Below are positions 10,073 through 19,462 of a DNA stretch of 64,000 nt, piece after piece (within the stretch, counting starts at the first letter, position 1; the number at the start of each line of letters is the position of its first letter). The DNA is from Sphingomonas azotifigens NBRC 15497 (lineage in GTDB: Bacteria > Pseudomonadota > Alphaproteobacteria > Sphingomonadales > Sphingomonadaceae), in NCBI RefSeq assembly GCF_002091475.1, contig NZ_BCTR01000028.1, positions 62,001 through 126,000 on the forward strand, read 5' to 3'. A model generated the notes under the pieces. The model made no database searches and was not told where the DNA came from. It worked only from the letters and a program-made list of their open reading frames with translations. The position numbers and the translations under genes are program-made.

Positions 10073-10081
10073 AGCGAAAGT

Positions 10082-11020
10082 TCAATGCCCCTTGCGCGGG
10101 ATCAGATGGAGCAGCCCGGCGACGACCGCGCCGACGATCAGCCCCGCCACCGCAGAACCCAGCGCATAGACCAGCCATGCGACCATGCCGCCCAGCGCCC
10201 CGGTCGCCGCACCCGCGAGCTCGGCCCCATGGTGCAGCGCATGCGGCACTCCCCCCGCGCCGAATTCCTCCAGTCCGTGGAGCAGGATGCCGCCGCCGAC
10301 CCAGGCCATCGCCGCCACGCCGATATGCGACAGCGCGGTGAGCAGCACCGGCATTGCCTTGACCAGCCCGCGCCCGAAGCCGGCAACCGCGCCCTTCCCC
10401 TCGCCGCGGCTGAGGTGCAGGCCGATATCGTCCATCTTCACGATCAGCGCGACCACGCCGTAGACGCCGATCGTGATCGCGAACGCCACCAGCACCAGCG
10501 CGCCCGCGCGCGTCACGAACGCCATGTCGTCGGGCAGCTGCGCCAGCGCGATCACCATGATTTCGGCCGAGAGGATCAGATCGGTGCGGATCGCGCCGAG
10601 CACCTGGCGCTTCTCCAGCGCCTTGGCGTCGGTGATCTCGGCGACCGCGTCGGCATCGTGGGTGCCGGTCAGCGCCTCGAGGATCTTCTCCGCCGCCTCG
10701 AACGAGAGATAGGTGCCGCCCAGCATCAGGATCGGGGTCAGCGCCCAGGGTGCGAAGGCGCTGAGCAGCAGCGCCAGCGGCAGGATCACGACCAGCTTGT
10801 TGGCGATCGAGCCGAGCGCGATCTTGCCGATGATCGGCAGCTCGCGATCGGGGGTGAGCCCCACGACATAGCGCGGCGTCACCGCGGTATCGTCGATCAC
10901 CACCCCGGCGGCCTTGGCCCCTGCCTTGCCCGCTGCGCCCGCCACGTCGTCGAGCGACGCCGCCGCCAGTTTCGCCAGCGCCGCGATATCGTCCAGCAAT
11001 GCGACCAGGCCACCCGCCAT
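10082..11020 (-). CDS. DUF808 (YedI-type) membrane protein
   Basis: A 312-residue integral membrane protein of the DUF808/YedI family, whose function is not established. It starts MAGGLVALLDDIAALAKLAAA, matches the family along its length (ILGGTYLSFEAAEK-type segment, multiple hydrophobic helices from about residue 75 onward) and ends in a basic KGH tail. I chose the ATG at 11020 because it is preceded by AGGGGG at a good distance; the open frame continues to 11122 but enters an intergenic repeat. It lies alone between the repeat cluster and the REPIN element. The family call is secure, the role is not known. Confidence 0.85.
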   Translation of the reverse strand: MAGGLVALLDDIAALAKLAAASLDDVAGAAGKAGAKAAGVVIDDTAVTPRYVVGLTPDRELPIIGKIALGSIANKLVVILPLALLLSAFAPWALTPILMLGGTYLSFEAAEKILEALTGTHDADAVAEITDAKALEKRQVLGAIRTDLILSAEIMVIALAQLPDDMAFVTRAGALVLVAFAITIGVYGVVALIVKMDDIGLHLSRGEGKGAVAGFGRGLVKAMPVLLTALSHIGVAAMAWVGGGILLHGLEEFGAGGVPHALHHGAELAGAATGALGGMVAWLVYALGSAVAGLIVGAVVAGLLHLIPRKGH

Positions 11021-11123
11021 CAAATCCCCCTCATGTTCGCCCCGGGCTAGCCGAGATGAAGCGGAAATGCACGCGGTCGACCGAGGCTCCCGGCGGTGCG
11101 CTGCGCAGTCGCAACAAAGCAAC

Positions 11124-11220
11124 CGTCATCCCGCGGAAGCGGGGATCCATTCGCCGTGCCGCCGGGGGCAGGAACCGCCGCTTCAGCGCCAATGGATTCC
11201 CGCCTTCGCGGGAATGACGA
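11124..11220. repeat. REPIN-like element (two inverted REP arms), copy 1
   Basis: Two inverted arms, CGTCATCCCGCGGAAG... at the left end (11124-11151) and ...CTTCGCGGGAATGACGA at the right end (11191-11220), enclose about 40 bp of unrelated sequence. Each arm can fold on itself (CCCGC/GCGGG) and the arms pair with each other. A second copy of nearly the same length and arm sequence lies at 50743-50840. It separates the DUF808 gene start from the GH3 gene end; no gene is seen in 11021-11262. Confidence 0.85.
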
Positions 11221-11262
11221 AGGGGGTGTGGGGCGTCCTTCCGGTGCCCCACGGCCTCCCCC

Positions 11263-13914
11263 TCAATCCGGCAGGTCGATCGGTCGCTCGAGCTTGAACT
11301 GCACCGAGGCCCCCGCCGCCCCGCTGCCCGGCTGTCCGCCGCCGACCGTCGCGCGGTAGGTGCCGGCCAGCACCCGGTGCTGGCCGTCCACCGTCACCGT
11401 GCTGAGGTCGCGCGGCGAGAGCGTGAAGCGGATCGTCCGCTTCTCGCCCGGCTTGAGCGACACGCGCTGGAAGCCGCGCAGCGCGACCTTGGGCGCGCCG
11501 GGATCCTCGGGGAAGTTGAGGTAGAGCTGTGCCACCTCGTCGCCCGCCCGGGCGCCGGTGTTGCGCAGCTCGGCGGTTACGGTCAGCCCCGCCCCCGGCC
11601 CACCCTCGGCCTTCTCCACCACCGGCGCGCCATAGGTGAAGCTGGTGTAGCTGAGGCCGAAGCCGAACGGGTAGACCGGCGTGCCGGTGAAGTAGCGATA
11701 GGTCCGCCCCTGCATGCTGTAGTCGCCGAACGGCGGCAGGTCGTCGACGCTGCGGTAGAAGGTCAGCGGCAGGCGGCCCGACGGGCTGGTCCTGCCGGAC
11801 AGCACGTTGGCGATCGCGGTGCCGCCCACCTCGCCCGGATACCAGGCCTCCAGGATCGCGGCAGCATGGTCCTTGGCCCAGCTCAGGTTGATCGGGCTGC
11901 CGTTCATCGCGACGACGACCAGCGGCTTGCCGGTCGCCTTGGCGGCATCGAGCAGCGCCTGCTGGTCGGGGAGCAGATCGAGGCTGGTCTTGTCGCCGCC
12001 CTTGAAGCCGGGGACCTGGATCGGCGACTCCTCGGCTTCGAGATCGGAGGTGATCCCTACTACCGCGACCAGCACATCGGCCTTGGCAGCGGCAGCCTTC
12101 ATGGCTGCAACCGGATCGGCGCTGATCCGCTTCCAGACCAGATCGATGCCCGAGAGCACATGCTCGTCGGTGCGCACCTCGATCGGATAACGCTTGCCCT
12201 TGACCAGCTGCACCTCGCGCATGGTCGGCAGGCTGCCCCAGCCGGACTTGGTGAGGTCGACAAAGGGTTTGCCCTCAAAGGTCATCGCGCCGCCGAAGCC
12301 GGTCAGGCCGAGCCGGTAGGTGCCGGTCTCGGGCGGCACGAGGAAGCCGGTCCAGATCGTGCGATGATGTTCGGAGACGGTCGGCAGGTCGAGGCTGCGG
12401 GCCGAGACATCGGCCTCGACCCGGGTCACCACCGGCGTGTCGGCGAACTGCATCTTGGCGACGGCGTCTCGGAAGGTCCCGGGCGCGAACTCGGCGGGCG
12501 CCGGCGTCACCGGATTGAAGTAGCGGGCGAGCAGGCCGGGCTTGCCGCTGGGCGTGCGCAGCGCCGAGCCGGGCACCCGGTCGCCGTCGGTCACCGAGGC
12601 GCCGAAGGGGGCATAGCTGACGTTTGCACGTGGAAAGGCACGGCGCAGGCCCTCCACCACCGAGATGGGCTGGCCCGACAGCGACGACGAGTAATTGCCG
12701 CGCAGCACCCGCGTCGCGTCGCCGAGCGGGCCGATCACGGCGATGCGGCTGCCGCGTTTCAAGGGCAACAGGCCGTCGTTCTTGAGCAGCACCAGGCTCT
12801 TCTCCGCCGCGTCGAGCGCCAGCGCGCGGTGCGCCGGTGCACCGACATCGCCCGGCTTGCCGCTGGCGGTGCGGATGCCCGGCAGGTCGCCGTTGCGCAG
12901 CCGCGCGGAGAAGAGCCGCACCAGCGTCCGGTCGATCTCGGCTTGCGTGATCAGCCCCCTGGCGAGCGCATCGCGGTACCGGTCGCCCAGCCCCGCCGTG
13001 TCGGTGAGCGTCGCGCCGTTGCACTCATTGTCGACCCCCGCACGGATCGCCGCTGCCACCGCGCTGGGGCCGTCGGGCGCATAATGATGGTTGTCGCTGA
13101 TGTCCTTCACCGCGTCGCAATCGGAGACGACATAGCCCTTGAAGCCCCAGGCGCCCCGGAGATGGTCCTTGAGCAGTTCGTCGCTGGCGCAGGCGGGCTG
13201 GCCGTCGATGCGGTTATAGGCGCACATCACCGATCCCGCCTTGCCCTCGACGATCGCGGCGCGGAACGCCGGCAGATAGGTGTCCTCCAGGTCGTGGCGC
13301 GAGACGAACACGTTCGCCGCGTGCCGGGTCGATTCCGGGCCGCTGTGCACGGCGAAATGCTTGGGCGTGGCGATCACGCCCGGCAGGTCCGGGTTCGGCC
13401 CCTGCATGCCCTGGATGAAGGCGACGCCGATCCTGGCGGTGAGGAACGGATCCTCGCCATAGGTTTCCTGCCCCCGGCCCCAGCGCGGATCGCGGAAAAT
13501 GTTGATGTTGGGCGACCAGGTATCGAGCCCGGTGCCGATCCGCCCCATCCGCCCGGTCTCACGGGCGAGCGCGTGGAGCCCCTGCACCTCGCTGCTGATC
13601 GCGGCGGCGACGTCGTGGACCAGCGGCGCATCGAAGCTGGCGGCGAGGCCGACCGGCTCGGGGAAGTTGGTGGTCGGCAGCGTGCCGAGCGCACCGTGGA
13701 GCGATTCGGTCCACCAATTGTAGCGCGGGATGTTGAGCCGCGGGATCGCCGGCGCGACGTTGAGCAGCTGGGCGAACTTCTCCTCGGGCGTCAGCTGCGC
13801 GACGATCGCCGCCGCCTTGGCATCGGCCTCGGCGCGCGGGTCGGCACTCTGGGCGAGCGCGGGCAGCGGCAGGAACGCGGCGGCGAGCAGCGCGGCGCGG
13901 ATGGTGCGGTTCAT
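11263..13914 (-). CDS. secreted glycoside hydrolase family 3 beta-glycosidase (xylosidase/glucosidase type) with PA14 domain
   Basis: Hydrolyses terminal beta-linked sugars from oligosaccharides, probably in the periplasm. Residues 1-21 are a signal peptide ending ALAQ. The GH3 N-terminal barrel follows, with KHFAVHSGPE and the nucleophile Asp265 in YVVSDCDAVKD; the SDCD form is common in beta-xylosidases. The GH3 C-terminal sandwich contains a PA14-type insertion (about 440-590, with GTYRLGLTGFGG). A fibronectin III-like domain closes the protein (RNTGARAGDEVAQLY). Length 883 is normal for PA14-containing members. It is 20 bases downstream of the halogenase gene, so both likely share the receptor-gene transcript. 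Xylose versus glucose specificity cannot be settled by eye. Confidence 0.9.
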   Translation of the reverse strand: MNRTIRAALLAAAFLPLPALAQSADPRAEADAKAAAIVAQLTPEEKFAQLLNVAPAIPRLNIPRYNWWTESLHGALGTLPTTNFPEPVGLAASFDAPLVHDVAAAISSEVQGLHALARETGRMGRIGTGLDTWSPNINIFRDPRWGRGQETYGEDPFLTARIGVAFIQGMQGPNPDLPGVIATPKHFAVHSGPESTRHAANVFVSRHDLEDTYLPAFRAAIVEGKAGSVMCAYNRIDGQPACASDELLKDHLRGAWGFKGYVVSDCDAVKDISDNHHYAPDGPSAVAAAIRAGVDNECNGATLTDTAGLGDRYRDALARGLITQAEIDRTLVRLFSARLRNGDLPGIRTASGKPGDVGAPAHRALALDAAEKSLVLLKNDGLLPLKRGSRIAVIGPLGDATRVLRGNYSSSLSGQPISVVEGLRRAFPRANVSYAPFGASVTDGDRVPGSALRTPSGKPGLLARYFNPVTPAPAEFAPGTFRDAVAKMQFADTPVVTRVEADVSARSLDLPTVSEHHRTIWTGFLVPPETGTYRLGLTGFGGAMTFEGKPFVDLTKSGWGSLPTMREVQLVKGKRYPIEVRTDEHVLSGIDLVWKRISADPVAAMKAAAAKADVLVAVVGITSDLEAEESPIQVPGFKGGDKTSLDLLPDQQALLDAAKATGKPLVVVAMNGSPINLSWAKDHAAAILEAWYPGEVGGTAIANVLSGRTSPSGRLPLTFYRSVDDLPPFGDYSMQGRTYRYFTGTPVYPFGFGLSYTSFTYGAPVVEKAEGGPGAGLTVTAELRNTGARAGDEVAQLYLNFPEDPGAPKVALRGFQRVSLKPGEKRTIRFTLSPRDLSTVTVDGQHRVLAGTYRATVGGGQPGSGAAGASVQFKLERPIDLPD

Positions 13915-13934
13915 GGGTGTCTCCCTCAGGGCCG

Positions 13935-15476
13935 TCAGACCGGTTGCAGCCCGTGTTCGTGAATCTTGCGGATCAGGTCGCGGTGGCGCGGCAGCCCGGC
14001 GCAGAGCCGTTCGGTCTGCGCGGCATTCTCGCGCATCGCCCGCTCGGCGAGCCGCTGGTCGCCACTCAGGGCCTCGGGCTCCACCTCGCTGCGGAAGCCC
14101 ATGCCGTAGAGGACGTACTGGTAGCTGGCGGGCGGGAAGACCTCCTCCACCCGGTCGAACTCGTCATGGAACCAAGGCGGCTGGTAGCGCCACAGGGTGA
14201 GCAGCTCCTGGAGCCGCTCGGGGATGGTCTCGGGCAGCAAATTGTCGCGCCAGAATGCGGTGTCCGTCCGCTTGGTGAGCACATAGTGGAGCTTGAGGAA
14301 GTCGATGATCCGGCCCCAGCGATAGAGCGTGGTGGCGTTGAACCGCTTGGCGACCACGTCCATCACTTCGCGCACCGCCGGCATCTGCTCGGCGATCAGC
14401 TTGGCCGAGAGCTCGATCAGCACGATCGCCGAGGCTTCCAGCGGCTCGAGGAAGCCTGCGGCGAGGCCGACCGCGACAACATTGTTCTTCCAGAAGATCT
14501 CGCGATGGCCAGATCGGATCGGGATGCGGCGGACGGCCACGTCCGCGCCGGCGGGGCCGAGATAGGCGCGGAGCGTCGCCTCGGCCTGGTCGTCGCTGGT
14601 GTGGGCCGTGGAATAGACATAGCCGGTGCCGCGCCGGGTCGGCAGGCCGATGTCCCAGATCCAGCCGGATCCTTGTGCCGTCGACAGCGTATGGGTGGCG
14701 ATCGGCGCGTTCTCTTCCGGATAGGGAATCTGCGCGGCGAGTGCGGCGTCGCAGAAGAGGACATCGCCGCAATCCTTGAAGCCCACCCCCATCGTTTCGC
14801 CGAGCAGCAGCGAGCGGAAGCCGGTGCAGTCGACGAACAGATCGCCTTCGATCCGCCCGGCCTGCTCGGTGTCGATCGCGGCGATGTCGCCATTCTCGGC
14901 CAGCTCGACCGCGCGGACATCGGCGAGGACATGGCGGACACCGAGCTTCGTCGTGCAGTGGCGCGTCAGGAAGGGCGCGAACTTGCCCGCATCGAGGTGA
15001 TAGGCATAGTTGGCCTGCCCATCATATTCGGGCGTGGCGATCGTCTTGGGGGCGAGGCCTGCGTCGCAGATCCGGCCCTGCGGGGTGACCGTGTCGCAGA
15101 AGCTGCGGCCTTTCGAGTCCTGAATCCAGTGCGGCACCAGGCTCAGCTGGTGGAAGCCCTGGGGCAGCATCAGCGGGTGGTAATAGGCGTCGTCCGCAGC
15201 GCCGGTGGTCCAGCGGGCGAACAGCGCGCCCTGCTTGAAGGCGGCATCGCATTCGCGGAAGAAATCGGTTTCGGAGACGCCGATCTTGGCGAGCGTCGTC
15301 CGCAGCGTCGGCCAGGTCCCCTCGCCCACCCCGATGATCGGTGTGGTCGGCGATTCGACCAGGGTGACGGTGAAGCCGCCGGGCATCCGCCCCTGGTGCC
15401 GCGCGGCGATCACCCCCGCGGTGAGCCAACCGGCGGTGCCGCCGCCGACGATGACGATGTTGCGAACCCGTTTCAC
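13935..15476 (-). CDS. FAD-dependent tryptophan halogenase family protein
   Basis: Flavin-dependent halogenase fold. The FAD site is VGGGTAGWL near residue 10. The catalytic lysine is kept (Lys81 in DAAFKQG, matching Lys79 of PrnA), the WxWx(I)P-like signature reads GWIWDIGLP, and the FLEPLEASAI segment carries the glutamate paired with that lysine. About 513 residues, close to the family norm. It lies between a TonB receptor gene and a GH3 gene, an arrangement seen in sugar-uptake loci of Caulobacter, Xanthomonas and sphingomonads, where the substrate is unknown. The start is uncertain: GTG at 15476 (VKRVRNIVIVGGG) is preferred, because the alternative ATG at 15524 sits inside an intrinsic terminator stem. 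Confidence 0.85.
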   Translation of the reverse strand: MKRVRNIVIVGGGTAGWLTAGVIAARHQGRMPGGFTVTLVESPTTPIIGVGEGTWPTLRTTLAKIGVSETDFFRECDAAFKQGALFARWTTGAADDAYYHPLMLPQGFHQLSLVPHWIQDSKGRSFCDTVTPQGRICDAGLAPKTIATPEYDGQANYAYHLDAGKFAPFLTRHCTTKLGVRHVLADVRAVELAENGDIAAIDTEQAGRIEGDLFVDCTGFRSLLLGETMGVGFKDCGDVLFCDAALAAQIPYPEENAPIATHTLSTAQGSGWIWDIGLPTRRGTGYVYSTAHTSDDQAEATLRAYLGPAGADVAVRRIPIRSGHREIFWKNNVVAVGLAAGFLEPLEASAIVLIELSAKLIAEQMPAVREVMDVVAKRFNATTLYRWGRIIDFLKLHYVLTKRTDTAFWRDNLLPETIPERLQELLTLWRYQPPWFHDEFDRVEEVFPPASYQYVLYGMGFRSEVEPEALSGDQRLAERAMRENAAQTERLCAGLPRHRDLIRKIHEHGLQPV

Positions 15477-15492
15477 GCGTGCCGACCCGTGC

Positions 15493-15528
15493 AAAAAGAA
15501 GGGGATGCCGGACGATACCGACATCCCC
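15493..15528 (-). terminator. intrinsic terminator between TonB receptor and halogenase genes
   Basis: On the minus strand an 11-bp stem, GGGGATGTCGG (15528-15518) with CCGGCATCCCC (15511-15501), one G-T pair, has a 6-base loop and is followed by TTCTTTTT. It begins about 18 bases after the receptor stop codon, so it should end or reduce receptor transcripts before the halogenase and GH3 genes. Confidence 0.85.
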
Positions 15529-15545
15529 AGTCGTGGGAAGAGAGT

Positions 15546-18470
15546 TTAGAAGCGATAGCGCACGCCCGCCGTGAAGCGCCGGCCATAGGCGAACACGTCG
15601 AGCAGTTGGTTCGAGAAGCGGCCATGGGTGCTCTGCACCTCGTTGGTGATGTTGAGCGCCTCGCCGAACACGTTGATCGCCTTGGTGATCTGGTAGCTCG
15701 CGCTCAGATCGACCTGGAGGCTGGAGTTGACGAAGGTCGGCTCGGCACCGAAAGATCCGGTATTCTGCGCCTGACCGAACTGGAGCAGATATTTGTCGCG
15801 CCAGTTCGCCGCCGCGCGGAATTCGATGCCGTTCTTGTCGTAGAAGCCGACAAAGTTGGCCGAATTGGCGAGGCCGGTCACCGCGAAGCCGCTCTGACTG
15901 ATGTTGCTCGAGTCATAAGGCTTGTTGGTATCGACCAAGGTCACATTGGCGAGGAAGCCGAAGCCGCTGTTGCCGAACGTGTTCTGCCACGCGATTTCCA
16001 CCCCGCGCACCGTCGCCTTGGGGCCGTTGACTCGCTGCGAGACCGCGAACTGCGCCAGCGTCCCCGTCGACGGATCGACCACGCCGTTGATGGTCTGCCG
16101 CTGTACGCCCTGCACGATGAAGTTGCTGACGTCCTTCAGGAAGAAATTGACCGCGGCATAGGAGTTGCGCCGATAATACCATTCCACCGCCGCGTCGAAA
16201 TTATCCGCGAGATACGGCTGCAGTGTGGGATTGCCGCCATCCGCGGTCAGCGCGTTGACGCGCTGGCCGCTGCCGATGTTGAGCGCCGGCGTCAGCAGGT
16301 TGAGCGTCGGCCGTGTCAGCGTGCGCGATGCATCGAAGCGGAGGTGCAGCGCGTCGGTAACCTCCAGCTTCATGTCCAGCGAGGGCAGGAGATAGGCATA
16401 GTCCGACTTGGTGGTGATCGCCTGCTGGTTGCCGAACGCCACCGTCAGCAGCGTCTTGTCGGTCGTGCTCGCGGTGATCGAGACGGGGAGACGACCGATG
16501 CCCGTGGAGCTGACATGCGTCACTTCCTCGCGCACGCCGGCGTTGAAGAAGAAGGGCATGCCGCCGATCTCGGTCTTGAAATTGGCCGATGCATAGAGCG
16601 CCCAGGTCTTCTCGCCGATGTCGCGCGTGCTGCCGACATCATCCGCGACGAGGAATTGTCCGGCGAAGGCGTTGTTGCAGCACGACGTGCTGTAGCCGGG
16701 GATCGTCTTGGTCTGGGGATTGCCTAGGCCGCTGAGATAGGCTTGGTAATCGGCCGCGCGGAAGTTGATCAGCGCCGGCGGCAGCGTACCGCCATAGCCC
16801 GGCAGGAAGCCGCCGGTACCGACGGTGCCCTTGAACAGGCTCGCCGGCAGTGCGACGCCGCCCGAGGTGCCCGAAGCCGGGCCATAGCCCGAATAGGCCT
16901 GCCAGAAATTGTTGGCAAAGGTGTTGGCGCTGCGGAACTCGAACTTGTCATCGAGATAGGAGCCGCCGATTCGCAGGGTGAGATCGTCCTGCTGCCACTT
17001 CAGCCCCAACCGGCCCTGCTTGATCGTGTCGCGGTTGCGATTGGCGATGTTGACGGTGACGTGGCTGCCGATCGCGGAGAGATCGGCCCAGCGGCTGGCA
17101 TTGCCGTTGACGCCATAGCCGTGCAGCTCCGGCACCACATCCTTGCTGTCGCCGTTGATCGCGATGCCGAGCGTCGGCCCGATCGCATAGCCATAGCCGA
17201 CATCGGCGCCCAGCGAGCTGATCCGCCCGTCCGGATTGAGCCAGCTCTTCGAAAGGCTCGCATCGCCTTCCACCTGCAGCTTGTCCGAAACGTCCCATTT
17301 GACGTTGAGGCCGGTCTGGTTGGTGCGGCGATAATTGCTGTCGGTACCAGCGGTGAAATCGGTCTGCGACCCGGCCTGGGTGAAGTCGACCGTGGTGCCG
17401 TTCTTGTCGAGCTTGACGTTGCGCAGGCTGCCCTGGTTGAACCAGATGCCGAAGCCGAAATTATCGGTGTTGACGCGCTGGTCCGAATAATTGTCGTCGA
17501 GCGTCAGCAACACGTTGTCGGCTGGCTTCCACTGCAACGCGATACGGCCGTCGATGCGTTCGTCGCGCGTATAGTTCTGCGCCGCGCCGAACTGCTGTTC
17601 AAACCAGCCGACCACCGTCTGCCGGTTAGTGACCAGTGCGTAATCGGGCGAATTGACGTCGCTAGTGGGGTTGCAGACCGTCGCCGTGCTGCCCGAGATC
17701 TGGCAGGGTGCGTAACGGCCGCCGGGCCAGCCATGAACGAACACATTGTTCGTCTGCGTATCGTGCCGGGTGTAGATCACGTCGGCAAGGATGCCCAGCG
17801 TGTCGCCCGCGAAGGTCTGGCTGACCAGCAGACCGCCGGTCGGCACGATCTTGCCCGCATTGTCCTGGATCGATCCCGAGGCCGTTGCGGCGAGATGGAA
17901 GCCGGGTCGATCGAACGGCTTGGGATAGGAGACATTGATCGTCGCGCCGATCGAGCTCGACGACAGCGAGACGTCGGGCGTCTTGAGCACCGTCAGCCCA
18001 CCGACAAAGTCCGAGCCCACCGTCGAGAAGTCGATCGAGCGGCCACCGGTTGCCGTCGAGAGACGGCGGCCATCCACCAGCGTCTCGTTGAAATCGCCGC
18101 CGAAACCGCGGATCGTCACGCCGTTCGGCTCGCCACGCGGGCCGTCGCGCTGGATCGAGACGCCCGGCAGGCGCTGCAGCGATGCCGCGACGTTCGAATC
18201 GGGGAACTTGCCGATGTCTTCCGACGAGATCTGCTCGATCACGCCCGAGGCATTGCGCTTGGCATCCAGGTTGCGCTGCAGCGAACCGCGAATACCGGTG
18301 ACGATGATTTCCTCGTCCTGCGCCTGGCTGCTCGGCGCCTGCGTGGTCTGCGCATGCACCGGCGCCGCAATGCTGAGCGCCAGGACGCTGGACGCACCTG
18401 TGATCGCACGCCGCGAAAGAAGAACCCGGCTGCGGGTTGCCCCGACTCCCTTGATATTTGGTTTCATCAT
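15546..18470 (-). CDS. TonB-dependent outer membrane receptor (carbohydrate-locus type)
   Basis: Outer membrane active transporter of 974 residues. A long signal region ends APVHAQ (about residue 40), followed by a TonB-box-like DEEIIVTG and the plug domain (GKFPDSNVAASLQRLPGVSIQRD, TIRGFGGDFNETLVDGRRL), then the beta-barrel, ending RYRF with the terminal Phe expected of outer-membrane proteins. Context (halogenase, GH3, SapC, JmjC-cupin) points to oligosaccharide uptake rather than siderophore uptake, though the sequence alone does not prove the ligand. The divergent promoter region 18471-18784 is shared with SapC and holds operator-like palindromes. The start MMKPNIKG offers two adjacent ATGs. 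Confidence 0.92.
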   Translation of the reverse strand: MMKPNIKGVGATRSRVLLSRRAITGASSVLALSIAAPVHAQTTQAPSSQAQDEEIIVTGIRGSLQRNLDAKRNASGVIEQISSEDIGKFPDSNVAASLQRLPGVSIQRDGPRGEPNGVTIRGFGGDFNETLVDGRRLSTATGGRSIDFSTVGSDFVGGLTVLKTPDVSLSSSSIGATINVSYPKPFDRPGFHLAATASGSIQDNAGKIVPTGGLLVSQTFAGDTLGILADVIYTRHDTQTNNVFVHGWPGGRYAPCQISGSTATVCNPTSDVNSPDYALVTNRQTVVGWFEQQFGAAQNYTRDERIDGRIALQWKPADNVLLTLDDNYSDQRVNTDNFGFGIWFNQGSLRNVKLDKNGTTVDFTQAGSQTDFTAGTDSNYRRTNQTGLNVKWDVSDKLQVEGDASLSKSWLNPDGRISSLGADVGYGYAIGPTLGIAINGDSKDVVPELHGYGVNGNASRWADLSAIGSHVTVNIANRNRDTIKQGRLGLKWQQDDLTLRIGGSYLDDKFEFRSANTFANNFWQAYSGYGPASGTSGGVALPASLFKGTVGTGGFLPGYGGTLPPALINFRAADYQAYLSGLGNPQTKTIPGYSTSCCNNAFAGQFLVADDVGSTRDIGEKTWALYASANFKTEIGGMPFFFNAGVREEVTHVSSTGIGRLPVSITASTTDKTLLTVAFGNQQAITTKSDYAYLLPSLDMKLEVTDALHLRFDASRTLTRPTLNLLTPALNIGSGQRVNALTADGGNPTLQPYLADNFDAAVEWYYRRNSYAAVNFFLKDVSNFIVQGVQRQTINGVVDPSTGTLAQFAVSQRVNGPKATVRGVEIAWQNTFGNSGFGFLANVTLVDTNKPYDSSNISQSGFAVTGLANSANFVGFYDKNGIEFRAAANWRDKYLLQFGQAQNTGSFGAEPTFVNSSLQVDLSASYQITKAINVFGEALNITNEVQSTHGRFSNQLLDVFAYGRRFTAGVRYRF

Positions 18471-18631
18471 ACCCCCTCCAGCTTATCGTTGGGATCGACT
18501 CAGATCCGCGCGCGCCACAACATGTTGCGGTGCATCAATCGCTCGGAGAAAAGGCAATAAGCTTCGCATCCGCAAAAACAGCGGCACGACATCCTCCCCG
18601 ATCTATTCGACTTCTGCGAATCTGTAATGGA

Positions 18632-18660
18632 TGGTAGCGGTTTACGTTAGCGCTATCAAC
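18632..18660. promoter_or_regulatory. operator-like palindromes in the receptor/SapC divergent promoter region
   Basis: The 314-bp region 18471-18784 has no gene. Within it, TGGTAGCGGTTTA (18632-18644) is directly followed by CGTTAGCGCTATCAAC (18645-18660), whose centre TAGCGCTA is a palindrome of the LacI-family operator type. A related GGTAGCGGTAACA word lies before the esterase gene at 21182-21198. No LacI-type regulator gene is present in the window, so the binding protein is inferred only from motif shape. Confidence 0.45.
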
Positions 18661-18784
18661 ACGTTTTTGTCGGCGTATTCTTGGTCTTTAGTCAGGCCAT
18701 TGGCGGCTGCAGGGCGAGGGGATATGCAGGGTGTCAAAGCCGCGCTTCCTGGAGTGGGCGCGCGGTAAGGTTCGGAGGGATGCA

Positions 18785-19462
18785 ATGACGGATACGGTGA
18801 CGCTGCTCGATTCGGCGGAGCATCGGGATCTTCGGGTACGCGCGCCGGCAGGGCCCCTGCCCTATTTCGTGCCGGTGGTGGCCGCCGAATTCGCTGCCGC
18901 CGCTGCCGCCTGCCCCTTGCTGCTCGCCAAGGACGCCGAGACCGGACGCTTCTATGCCGGCGCGATGCTCGGCTTTCAGCCCGGCGAATCGCTCGTCGAG
19001 CTCCGCGCCGGCGAAGGCTTCTGGCCACTCCATGTCGAGCGTCAGGGCTTCTTCATCGCCGGTGATTCGATCGCGATCGATCCACAGGACTCCCGCTTTA
19101 CCCACCAGGACGGCGAGCCACTGTTCGGTGCGGATGGCGCCCCTGCCCCGGCGCTGCGCGGGATCCAGCAGACGCTCGCCCAGCTGCACCGCGGCCTCGA
19201 GGCAACCCAGGCCTTTGTCGATGCGATGCTCGGCCACAAGCTGGTCGAGCCGATCGACATCACCCTGCGCTTCGACGACGGCACCTCGCTCGATCTGGCC
19301 GGGCTGTACACGATCAGCCTCGACGCGCTCGATGCGCTCGACGATGCCGCAGTGGTCACGCTGTTCCGCGCCGGCCATCTCCAGCTCGCCTATGCCATGG
19401 CCAGCTCGCTGCGGCAGGTCGCGGTGCTCGCTGCCCGTCGCAACCGGCGGCTGGCCGCCTGA
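18785..19462 (+). CDS. SapC family protein
   Basis: A 225-residue SapC family protein. SapC was named for a Campylobacter S-layer-associated protein; in sphingomonads, Caulobacter and Xanthomonas it recurs beside TonB receptors in sugar-utilisation loci, where its role is unknown. Typical features are YFVPVVAAEFAAAAAACPLLLAK near the start, then FYAGAMLGFQPGE and FWPLHVERQGFF. No signal peptide or membrane helix is visible. The ATG at 18785 is preceded by GGAGGG at 18774-18779, better than the frame opening at 18731. Its stop codon directly abuts the start of the cupin-like gene, so the two are co-translated. Confidence 0.85.
   Translation: MTDTVTLLDSAEHRDLRVRAPAGPLPYFVPVVAAEFAAAAAACPLLLAKDAETGRFYAGAMLGFQPGESLVELRAGEGFWPLHVERQGFFIAGDSIAIDPQDSRFTHQDGEPLFGADGAPAPALRGIQQTLAQLHRGLEATQAFVDAMLGHKLVEPIDITLRFDDGTSLDLAGLYTISLDALDALDDAAVVTLFRAGHLQLAYAMASSLRQVAVLAARRNRRLAA

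Noticed and set aside
11377-13962. 861-codon open frame on the plus strand opposite the GH3 gene
   Set aside because: It is antisense to a gene with complete GH3 motifs, has the Arg/Ala/Gly/His-rich composition typical of shadow frames in GC-rich DNA and shows no recognisable domain.
15477-15524. ATG start for the halogenase at 15524
   Set aside because: It lies within the stem of a strong terminator, has no ribosome site, and the residues it would add are not family-like. GTG at 15476 is preferred, though not proven.
13917-16727. 936-codon plus-strand frame opposite the halogenase and TonB receptor genes
   Set aside because: Its length spans two real genes and an intergenic terminator; composition is that of a shadow frame and no family motif is visible.
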